From Cloacimonetes bacterium UBA5553 (lineage in GTDB: Bacteria > Cloacimonadota > Cloacimonadia > Cloacimonadales > Cloacimonadaceae), in NCBI GenBank assembly GCA_002425825.1, contig DIMZ01000190.1, positions 200 to 5,404 on the forward strand: DNA of 5,205 nucleotides, written 5' to 3'. The position numbers were made by a program, and so were the translations under genes. Below the pieces are notes generated by a model. That model worked only from the letters and a program-made list of their open reading frames with translations, made no database searches and was not told the origin of the DNA. Of this stretch, positions 1 through 5,205 are shown one piece after another (the stretch's first letter is position 1; every line of letters starts with the position of its first letter).

Positions 1-288
1 GTTTAAGCCTTTGTTAATTTTATACAGCTCAATACGATTGTTAATTACCGGATTATAGCCATTTATCCAAAACCTGCCCATAAACTTATTCTCTTGGGTT
101 TCGGGGTCTTTTACCTGGCTATTACCGGTTCTGAGGCTTAGTCTGCGAATAAGCGGTGTTGGTGTTGCCTGAGTAATCTCAAGAACACCCATTGATGCGG
201 CATTGTCATAAACTCCAGCATCAATTTGCTCTGCTTTCAGCGCAAGGCAAGCGAATAGAATAAGGGCAAGTATGATAGTCTTATGCAT
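1..288 (-). CDS. Exported protein of unknown function, C-terminus missing (cut by left edge)
   Basis: This is an open frame of 96 codons with no stop before the left edge, so only the N-terminus is present. It begins with a clear Sec signal peptide: MHKT, a hydrophobic stretch at about residues 5-17, then a likely signal peptidase I site after Ala19 (ALKA/EQ). Cys14 sits in LFAC, which loosely resembles a lipobox, but Phe is unusual there and the hydrophobic core continues past it, so I favour ordinary secretion. The mature part is polar, with alternating hydrophobic residues (for example RRLSLRTGN at about 48-56 and GRFWINGY at about 69-76) that suggest beta structure. I recognise no family. 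The ATG shares its A with the TGA of coaX (TGATG) and has no good ribosome binding site, which points to translational coupling with coaX. The signal peptide supports this start over the later Met33. The gene is confident; its function is unknown. Confidence 0.8.
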   Translation of the reverse strand, partial: MHKTIILALILFACLALKAEQIDAGVYDNAASMGVLEITQATPTPLIRRLSLRTGNSQVKDPETQENKFMGRFWINGYNPVINNRIELYKINKGLN

Positions 289-1097
289 CAGTTAGCGGAA
301 GTTCTCATGCCGGATAGGGTGTTCAAAGCCATATAGAATCCCTCAAGAGTGAGATTTTTGTCCAGAATATCTGCAGATGGTATCATGGGCTTTACCAATC
401 CTGCCAAACCTCCGCATAGTATGGTAGTGATTGGGGCGAGATCAAAGTATTGAAGCTTTAGTTTGTTCACAAAGCTTTCTATCATAAAGGCATGCCCGTT
501 CACGATACCAGATACCACAGCATCATGCGTGTTGTTTCCCAGTAAAGAGGCAGGGGAAACCAGCTCAAGCTCATGCAATTGCGCTGCTATATTAAATAAA
601 TTCGCCGCTCCGGTTTTCATTCCCGGTGCTATTATGGCTCCTTCAAACACACCTTTTGCAGACACTAATTGAATTGTGGTGGCGGTGCCAAGATCTACTA
701 TTATGGCACTTTGACGGTACTTTTTCCAGGCACCGAAGGCATTGGCGATAAGGTCTGCTCCCACAGACTGCGGATATAGGGCTTTGCTTTGCATACCAAG
801 AGGACTAAGGCCATTTATTTCATATACTTGTGCAGTAAAATATTTACTTATAAGATGCTTCCATATTCTGCTTAGCTCGGGAACCACGCTGCCCAATGCA
901 ACCATAGCAATGTCCTTTGGGTTCACTTCCGGCATAAGGCCGCTAAGGAGGCTATAATACTCGTCCGAGGTACGGTCTCGCTGGGTTTGGAAGCGAGAAG
1001 TCCATATCATTTCGCCTTTCCGGAAAACAGCGCAGACGATATTGGTATTGCCAATATCAACTACGAGCACCGGTTCGCTTACAGAATATTCGTGCAT
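288..1097 (-). CDS. coaX: Type III pantothenate kinase (CoaX)
   Basis: CoaX phosphorylates pantothenate with ATP in the cytosol, the first step of coenzyme A synthesis; type III enzymes belong to the ASKHA kinase fold. The 269 residues are a usual family length and the motifs come in order: VDIGNTN at 13-19 (phosphate-binding loop with Asp14), GSVVP at 69-73, GAD at 113-115 (the catalytic Asp region), DLGTATT at 135-141, GAIIAPG at 153-159, GNNT at 187-190, CGG at 228-230, and a C-terminal LTLEGF. Three positions look unusual: Leu116 where GADR is typical, Gln143 after GTATTI where Asp is common, and Glu152 in FEGAIIAPG where Gly is common. There is no frameshift or premature stop. The start is uncertain: AGGG lies only three bases before the ATG, and the first nine residues precede the usual family start, so GTG at Val10 is an alternative. 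It is separated from the upstream cyclase gene by 240 bases and overlaps the next gene by one base. Confidence 0.93.
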   Translation of the reverse strand: MHEYSVSEPVLVVDIGNTNIVCAVFRKGEMIWTSRFQTQRDRTSDEYYSLLSGLMPEVNPKDIAMVALGSVVPELSRIWKHLISKYFTAQVYEINGLSPLGMQSKALYPQSVGADLIANAFGAWKKYRQSAIIVDLGTATTIQLVSAKGVFEGAIIAPGMKTGAANLFNIAAQLHELELVSPASLLGNNTHDAVVSGIVNGHAFMIESFVNKLKLQYFDLAPITTILCGGLAGLVKPMIPSADILDKNLTLEGFYMALNTLSGMRTSAN

Positions 1098-1162
1098 AAT
1101 CCCTGCTCATACTCAAATTCAGAAAAAGATACAAATTAGAAAGCAACACGCCTTACAATCAA

Positions 1163-1189
1163 ATTCTGCAAGCGTATCAATCTGTCAAC
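1163..1189 (-). promoter_or_regulatory. Possible sigma-70-like promoter for coaX (weak)
   Basis: On the coding strand there is a perfect TTGACA (1189-1184). The best nearby -10 candidate is CAGAAT (1168-1163), which matches TATAAT at four of six positions, but the 15-base spacer is shorter than the usual 16-18; at 17 bases the hexamer GAATTT is poor. It would give a leader of roughly 60 bases before the coaX ATG. The position fits a gene starting a new transcription unit. The promoter consensus of this organism is unknown, so this is only a candidate. Confidence 0.2.
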
Positions 1190-1253
1190 CAAATTCTGAA
1201 CTCATGCTAATAACATGCACCATTTATGGAGATATCCTGAACTATTTGCAGTA

Positions 1254-1311
1254 GAATTGCGCATGAATTACGGATGGGATGCGTAATTCATGCGTAATGC
1301 ATGCGTAATTC
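1254..1311. repeat. 11-base repeat array with inverted symmetry (cruciform or hairpin)
   Basis: Three tandem copies of ATGCGTAATTC start at 1279, 1290 and 1301; the middle copy reads ATGCGTAATGC. They are preceded by two tandem copies in the opposite orientation: GAATTGCGCAT (1254-1264) and GAATTACGGAT (1265-1275), each one base from the exact reverse complement. The two orientations are separated by GGG (1276-1278). The result is a hairpin in which 1254-1275 pairs with 1279-1300, disturbed only at 1273/1281, 1259/1295 (G-T) and 1255/1299. Its core, 1260-1272 against 1282-1294, is a perfect 13-base inverted repeat. The third direct copy is left unpaired. The hairpin starts 37 bases after the cyclase stop. 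Neither strand has a run of T after it, so it is not a standard intrinsic terminator. It may stabilise the mRNA 3' end, bind a protein, or be a dispersed genomic repeat. Confidence 0.85.
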
Positions 1312-1337
1312 CTTCGTGTATGCAAGAATTGTCCGGG

Positions 1338-3512
1338 CTACTTGCTTTCGTGTTGCCAGATGCCATCCCAGTTGCTTTTGTCGATGTTTTTTAGCCTGTC
1401 TAGCATAATGCGAGAGGGATGGTCGTTTGGTATAAGTCTTATGGCTTCGGCGAAATGCTGCTCTGCCTCTTCGAAGTGGCGGGAAGCCATTAATGCCAAT
1501 GCTGTCTCATAACATTTGTAGCCTTTTATGGATAAATCATCTGTGGAGGGGGACAGGCTGTAGTCCAATACCTCGTAAATGTCCGAAACCGCTTGTTTTC
1601 CTTTAACCGTTACTCTATCCAGTTTACGGCAAAGAAACTCGTCCTTAATCAGCTCATAGGTTGGGGTGTCGATAATTATGGAAGTTTTATAGAATTTATT
1701 CAGGCTTTCCAGACGGGCACAGAAGTTCATTCTATCGCCGATGCCAGTATAGTTAAAGATGCTATCCGAGCCGATATTGCCCACAATCACCTCTCCGGTT
1801 GCTACGCCTATGCCAATAGTAAAGTCGTGCAATACAGAATGCTGAGCATTGTCTTGCCTTAGCTGCTGAGATAGGTCGCGCAGTTCAAGTGCAGTTTTAA
1901 CCGCGTGAGAGGCAAATTTATCAAGAGGTAAAGGAGCGCCAAACAGAGCCAGTAAAGCATCTCCGATGTATTTATCCAATAGACCCTTGTTCGAGAATAT
2001 CAAATCCGTAGCGTGGTTAAAATAGCGGTTCATAAAGCCCGTTATCTCTGCCGGGCTTAGCTTTTCGCAGTAAGTAGTGAAGTTGCGCACATCGGCAAAG
2101 AGGATGCTGATACATTTCTTTTCGCCACCGGGTTTCAGGCTGTGTGAACCTTTCATGATTTGCTGGATAAGCTCTTTTGAAACATAGTGTTCAAAGGCGT
2201 TGCGAACCTTTTTCTTTTCCATGCTTTGGTCATGGAACTGGGCACTGAAGATAGCTGTGAAGCCCATTGTCCAGGGCAACAAGAAGGCGGAATAGGAAAG
2301 GGTGTAGTCCGCTTTTGCATATAAGAAATAGAATAACACGAAAAACACTAAGGTCGTGCCAAAAAATACTGTGATAGAAAGCAATGGCTTGGCTTTGCGG
2401 ATAATCAGTATCTGTAGCAGCAACATGATGGCCACCACCAGTAATATTAGCTTTTCATTAAGCCAGCGGATGTGGCTTCCTTCCAATACGTTGCGAATGA
2501 ATGTGGCATGTAGTTCCACACCGGGATAGCTGGGGTCAAGAGGAGTGCTTTTTATATCGCGCAAACCAGAGGCAGAGGAACCGATCAGTACTATTCTATC
2601 CTTGAAATATCCGGGTTGTATGCGGTTTTGCAGCACGTCTGAAAATGATATGTAGCGAAAGGAACGTTGGGGTCCATAATACTTTAAATAACAGCTACCT
2701 TCGGGGCTAAGGGGTATTTCGCTAATCAGCTTGCCTTCAGAGAATAGCTTGCAGGTGCTGCCCACTTCGATATTGTCGATACCCATCAGGTCGAGGCACA
2801 TCTGAAAGCTGAAATTGGTGAAATACTTATCCTGATAACCGTTAAAGAGGGGGAAGTCGTGGATAATGCCGGATTCATCGGCTATCACGTTGGTAAAGCC
2901 GATACCTGCCGCAGCCTCAGAGAAGATTGGTATGGGGGGATGTGGATTGGTGATGGGAACATAGCTTACATTCTTTACATCCCATGCTCTTAGATTTTGG
3001 GGGAGCTGTTTGCGGATGCTGGTATCACGGCTGTCCAGCATGGCAAGAAACACGTTTCCGGCACGATGCATAGCTTCTGCAAAGGCATTGTCGGAGCTAA
3101 GATTGTCCAAAAGCCTATTAGCCTGAGTATCACCACCCCCGATGCGCTCCAGTAAACGCTTTCGCGAATACCCAAATACACTATCGCTTTCGGTGAAGAA
3201 CATATCGAAACCAATAGCGTATGGCTCATCGGCAGATAGAATACTTACAAGGTCGGCAAAGAAAAAGTTTTGCCATTTGGAGTACTGTCCTAAGGCAGCT
3301 ATGCTCTTTTCGTCGATGTCAACTATGCAAATCTTGTCATATATACTGCCTGTATCGGAATTGCTAAAGGCATTGGCGAAGTCAACAATCGTGTCATATA
3401 TCCTTAAATCGGTTATCTTTAAGAGTGGCTTTGATATGGGCATTCTTTGAAGCAGGAAGGAGCATATTAGAATCCCGATTGCTATCAGGATATAGCGTAA
3501 AAGGGGCTTCAT
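1338..3512 (-). CDS. CHASE2-domain membrane adenylate cyclase (class IIIb) with C-terminal TPR tail
   Basis: The 724-residue inner-membrane receptor cyclase is expected to make cAMP from ATP. An N-terminal membrane helix (about 6-24) is followed by an extracytoplasmic CHASE2 sensor (about 35-345), ending in the typical IVLIGSSASGLRDIKSTPL and PGVELHA segments. Three more helices follow (about 353-372, 376-398, 404-424). With no HAMP domain between, the class III catalytic domain starts near 435. Catalytic residues are intact: metal-binding Asp474 (LFADVRNF) and Asp518 (KYIGDALLALFG), adenine-selecting Lys514 and Thr589, and transition-state Asn596 and Arg600 (MNFCARLE). Spacing equals that of mycobacterial Rv1625c, and Thr in place of Asp at 589 marks class IIIb. 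The tail has a TPR-like hairpin (about 664-709) and the NWDGIW ending seen in CHASE2 cyclases. The gene begins 9 bases after the FecR-like gene; the nearest AAGGA lies 13 bases before the ATG, so translation is probably coupled. The CHASE2 ligand is unknown. Confidence 0.93.
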   Translation of the reverse strand: MKPLLRYILIAIGILICSFLLQRMPISKPLLKITDLRIYDTIVDFANAFSNSDTGSIYDKICIVDIDEKSIAALGQYSKWQNFFFADLVSILSADEPYAIGFDMFFTESDSVFGYSRKRLLERIGGGDTQANRLLDNLSSDNAFAEAMHRAGNVFLAMLDSRDTSIRKQLPQNLRAWDVKNVSYVPITNPHPPIPIFSEAAAGIGFTNVIADESGIIHDFPLFNGYQDKYFTNFSFQMCLDLMGIDNIEVGSTCKLFSEGKLISEIPLSPEGSCYLKYYGPQRSFRYISFSDVLQNRIQPGYFKDRIVLIGSSASGLRDIKSTPLDPSYPGVELHATFIRNVLEGSHIRWLNEKLILLVVAIMLLLQILIIRKAKPLLSITVFFGTTLVFFVLFYFLYAKADYTLSYSAFLLPWTMGFTAIFSAQFHDQSMEKKKVRNAFEHYVSKELIQQIMKGSHSLKPGGEKKCISILFADVRNFTTYCEKLSPAEITGFMNRYFNHATDLIFSNKGLLDKYIGDALLALFGAPLPLDKFASHAVKTALELRDLSQQLRQDNAQHSVLHDFTIGIGVATGEVIVGNIGSDSIFNYTGIGDRMNFCARLESLNKFYKTSIIIDTPTYELIKDEFLCRKLDRVTVKGKQAVSDIYEVLDYSLSPSTDDLSIKGYKCYETALALMASRHFEEAEQHFAEAIRLIPNDHPSRIMLDRLKNIDKSNWDGIWQHESK

Positions 3513-3521
3513 GGCTGGCTA

Positions 3522-4187
3522 TTAGTCCTTAGGCAAGCTTTCGATAAGTGAACTGCTGGGGAAGTCCTGTTTCAAGGTGTCGATGTGTTTCTTTAGCATT
3601 TGAAGGTCGCCTAGCTCTTCGTAGATTATAAGCAGATAGGCGTGGGCAAGCTCAGCATCCTTCATTAGTGGAGATTGCTCTATCACTTTGTTAAAAAGGG
3701 GTATTGCTCTGGCGAATTGCCTGGAATTAAAGAGCTCGATACATTCGTCAATGTCTTGCAGCGGCTCGGCATGCCAGTAAAGAAGGCCTTTGTCTTGCAC
3801 CTGGGCTTCGCTGCGGCGGATGCCTGCCTCGCTGGATACTAGGCGATTGCTTTGCAGCCTAAGGTTACCCATTTTGCTTTCCAACTTCTTGCGCAAGCTT
3901 TGCTGGGTGTTTGCCTCATTCATCAAGTTCTTTATTGAAACTACTCGGTTGGCAGGAACAGTCGAAGTAGTGCCATTGTTCCACAACACCTCTACCGATG
4001 AACCCAATCCGGTTTTTAAGTATCCTGTGTCGCTCAAAGCCATGTTTATGGATACAGGCTTGTAGGGTTGATTTATGTTCGCCTGATAATACACCTCGCC
4101 TACAGGGAAATTAATCTTTCCTACTTGTGCGCTGTAAAGGTAGCATAAGATTGCTAAGAATATCGCGGTGATAAAAATGCGCCTCAT
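3522..4187 (-). CDS. Exported FecR-like domain protein with C-terminal TPR-like helices
   Basis: This 221-residue protein starts with a signal peptide (MRRIFITAIF and on, cleavage likely after Ala20, YSA/QV). Residues about 24-86 look like a FecR domain: an opening GKINFPVGEVYY segment, then ALSDTGYLKTGLGSSVEVLW, where 'L...D.+.TG..S.v.i.w.nG' is the family hallmark, then NNGTTSTVPANRVVSI. A charged, probably helical linker rich in Lys, Arg, Gln and Glu follows (about 92-132). The C-terminus (about 143-212) has amphipathic helices resembling one or two TPRs, including FNSRQFARAIPLFNKVIEQSP. Unlike classical FecR there is no cytoplasmic anti-sigma segment, and no sigma factor lies in the window, so sigma regulation is not supported. 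It is probably periplasmic and could assist the CHASE2 cyclase encoded 9 bases downstream; that partnership is inferred from position. The start is well supported by a strong ribosome binding site and the signal peptide. Confidence 0.82.
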   Translation of the reverse strand: MRRIFITAIFLAILCYLYSAQVGKINFPVGEVYYQANINQPYKPVSINMALSDTGYLKTGLGSSVEVLWNNGTTSTVPANRVVSIKNLMNEANTQQSLRKKLESKMGNLRLQSNRLVSSEAGIRRSEAQVQDKGLLYWHAEPLQDIDECIELFNSRQFARAIPLFNKVIEQSPLMKDAELAHAYLLIIYEELGDLQMLKKHIDTLKQDFPSSSLIESLPKD

Positions 4188-4193
4188 GATAAT

Positions 4194-4199
4194 CTCCTT
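4194..4199 (-). promoter_or_regulatory. Strong Shine-Dalgarno site overlapping the upstream stop codon
   Basis: On the coding strand TAAGGAGATTATCATG joins the two genes. AAGGAG lies six bases before the ATG of the FecR-like gene, and its first two A residues are the end of the TAA stop of the transglutaminase/TPR gene. This fixes the start of the FecR-like gene and implies that ribosomes finishing the upstream gene can re-initiate at once. It is the best ribosome binding site in the window. Confidence 0.85.
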
Positions 4200-5205
4200 A
4201 GTTCAAAAGGTCGGAATACATCTTGATGTCCAGGTTCCTTATGATACTTCTATCCTTTAACAGGTTAAAGTATTCCTTTGCCTTTCTCAAATCTGAATTC
4301 TTGTATTCCAGAACGATTAGATTGCGAAGAACCATCTCGCTCTCTACATTCGCCTTCATTGCATTTTGGTAGTAAGTCCGTGCCTTGCTGTAATCTCCGC
4401 TCTCCACAAATAGATTGCCTAGATTTATTAATGCAGAGATGTTAGCTGGGTCTTTCCTCAGTATCTGTTCCCATTGATCTTTAGCAATGGCTGGTTTTCC
4501 GTTCTTAACGCACCAGAGTGCATATTGATTTGCTACATTGAGGTTATTGGGGTACCTGGCAATTGCCTGGCGATACTCATCCTCACGGGTTATCTTACCC
4601 AAAATACTGATATTCTCTATGTCACTTTTATACAAGGTGATAGCATCGTTAATATTGCTGTATTGACTGCTGGAGATTGGCTCGGAAAACCTGGCAGGAG
4701 GATACAGCCTATGAGCATCAGCGAACTCAATTAGATCGGGGAAGATGTCATTCTCGGTTAAACTACTGTATAATCTAATGGCATGAAACCAACTGTCAAT
4801 AAAGCTGCTTTTGTCTATCTGTGTGGTTTCCAACGGCAACCAATACTTACCATGCACACTGATAAGATGGCTAAGCTCAATACCGCTTTCAATCAGTTCG
4901 TCTCTGCTCATGTTGGTATTGAATGCCAGCATCACGTGTCCTGGTATATCTATAAATGCGCAGTCGATGCCAATGGTAGATAGGCTGCTTGCCAAAAGAG
5001 CAAGCAGGTCTTCACAATCTCCTGACTTTCGTGCAAGCGTCTGGAAGGGGTATTGCACATAGTCATTCTCACTGGTGGCTGAGTTGCTTGTGCTGGGGTC
5101 TTGTTCATATCGTACTCCGTTGGCGCGCAGAAAGCTCCATACCTTTATAGCTCGGATTATGTTGTTGTTCTTAACTATTACTTCTGGGTGGCTAACAGGA
5201 TTAAT
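4198..5205 (-). CDS. Transglutaminase-like cysteine domain plus TPR protein, N-terminus missing (cut by right edge)
   Basis: The frame is open from the right edge to a TAA, giving the last 335 residues of a longer protein. A GTG at 5058 could be mistaken for the start, but the 49 residues before it belong to the domain (an IKVWSFLRANGVRYEQDP segment leading into DYVQYPFQTL), so the start is beyond the window. The transglutaminase-like domain spans about 15-130 of the visible part: KSGDCEDLLAL with the predicted nucleophile Cys64, IPGHVMLAF with His90, and KYWLPLETT, where Glu126 stands where many relatives use Asp. It may be a peptidase or cross-linking enzyme, or a non-enzymatic scaffold; the substrate is unknown. 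After a linker, at least two TPRs follow (about 221-254 and 255-288, the second with ALINLGNLFVESGDYSKA), with a third likely at 289-318. It sits 10 bases upstream of the FecR-like gene in the same operon. Its location cannot be judged without the N-terminus. Confidence 0.85.
   Translation of the reverse strand: MNPVSHPEVIVKNNNIIRAIKVWSFLRANGVRYEQDPSTSNSATSENDYVQYPFQTLARKSGDCEDLLALLASSLSTIGIDCAFIDIPGHVMLAFNTNMSRDELIESGIELSHLISVHGKYWLPLETTQIDKSSFIDSWFHAIRLYSSLTENDIFPDLIEFADAHRLYPPARFSEPISSSQYSNINDAITLYKSDIENISILGKITREDEYRQAIARYPNNLNVANQYALWCVKNGKPAIAKDQWEQILRKDPANISALINLGNLFVESGDYSKARTYYQNAMKANVESEMVLRNLIVLEYKNSDLRKAKEYFNLLKDRSIIRNLDIKMYSDLLN

Larger units (their letters stand above)
1098..1337. 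other. Intergenic region between the cyclase gene and coaX
   Basis: This 240-base gap is the only sizeable non-coding stretch in the window. Its right part (1254-1311) is an 11-base repeat array folding into a hairpin just past the cyclase stop. Its left part is A+T-rich and holds four copies of CAAATT (starting at 1114, 1132, 1160 and 1190; AATTTG on the coding strand) and a TTGACA hexamer. A plus-strand open frame runs into it from inside coaX, but it has no codon or domain support. The region most likely ends the upstream operon and carries the leader and promoter of coaX. Confidence 0.7.

Noticed and set aside
463..1254. Plus-strand open frames opposite and beyond coaX (463-672, 742-957, 1042-1254)
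   Set aside because: They lie antisense to a well-supported coaX gene, show no domain or signal features, and the last only spills into the repeat-containing intergenic region.
1254..1311. Intrinsic terminator
   Set aside because: The hairpin is strong, but neither side has a T run, and the repeat structure explains the symmetry better. A Rho-independent stop is not supported.
1254..1311. CRISPR array
   Set aside because: The units are 11 bases, directly adjacent, with no spacers, and occur in both orientations.
1593..1862. Plus-strand open frame opposite the cyclase catalytic domain
   Set aside because: It is antisense to conserved catalytic codons and its translation resembles no family.
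2990..3450. Open frames on both strands within the CHASE2 region (2990-3229 minus, 3142-3450 plus)
   Set aside because: They are out of frame with the intact CHASE2 coding sequence, so they are shadows.
4198..5058. GTG at 5058 as the start of the transglutaminase/TPR gene
   Set aside because: The frame remains open to the edge, the upstream residues fit the same domain, and there is no good ribosome binding site before the GTG.
3790..5062. Plus-strand open frames opposite the FecR-like and transglutaminase genes
   Set aside because: They overlap genes with clear domains and a strong operon arrangement on the other strand, with no support of their own.

Overview
All recognisable genes in this window lie on the minus strand, so transcription runs from the right edge to the left. 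There are five: a transglutaminase-like/TPR protein cut by the right edge, a secreted FecR-like protein, a CHASE2 adenylate cyclase, a type III pantothenate kinase (coaX), and the start of a signal-peptide protein cut by the left edge. I saw no tRNA, rRNA, CRISPR array, transposase or phage gene.

The dense packing, periplasm-directed FecR and CHASE2 domains and abundant TPR-tailed proteins suggest a Gram-negative, diderm bacterium of moderate G+C. The style (CHASE2 cyclase with a TPR tail, many TPR proteins, intergenic repeats built on a GAATTACG/CGTAATTC core) resembles Candidatus Cloacimonadota as I remember it. That is an inference from general likeness, not a database match.

Right block (5205 down to 1338): three genes separated by only 10 and 9 bases, almost certainly one operon whose promoter lies beyond the right edge. 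The gene order is transglutaminase/TPR, FecR-like/TPR, then CHASE2 cyclase with class IIIb catalytic residues. The FecR-like protein and the CHASE2 sensor are both predicted to sit outside the inner membrane, so the block looks like an envelope-sensing unit with cAMP output. What it senses cannot be read from the sequence.

Middle (1098-1337): 240 bases without a gene. The part next to the cyclase holds an 11-base repeat array (two inverted copies, a GGG centre, three direct copies) that folds into a long imperfect hairpin. The part next to coaX holds four CAAATT motifs and a possible but weak promoter.

Left block (1097 down to 1): coaX, for the first step of coenzyme A synthesis, followed by an unidentified exported protein whose ATG shares one base with the coaX stop (TGATG). 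CoaX is recognisable along its full length but carries Leu where the family usually has Arg in its GADR motif. No stretch over 300 bases lacks a gene.
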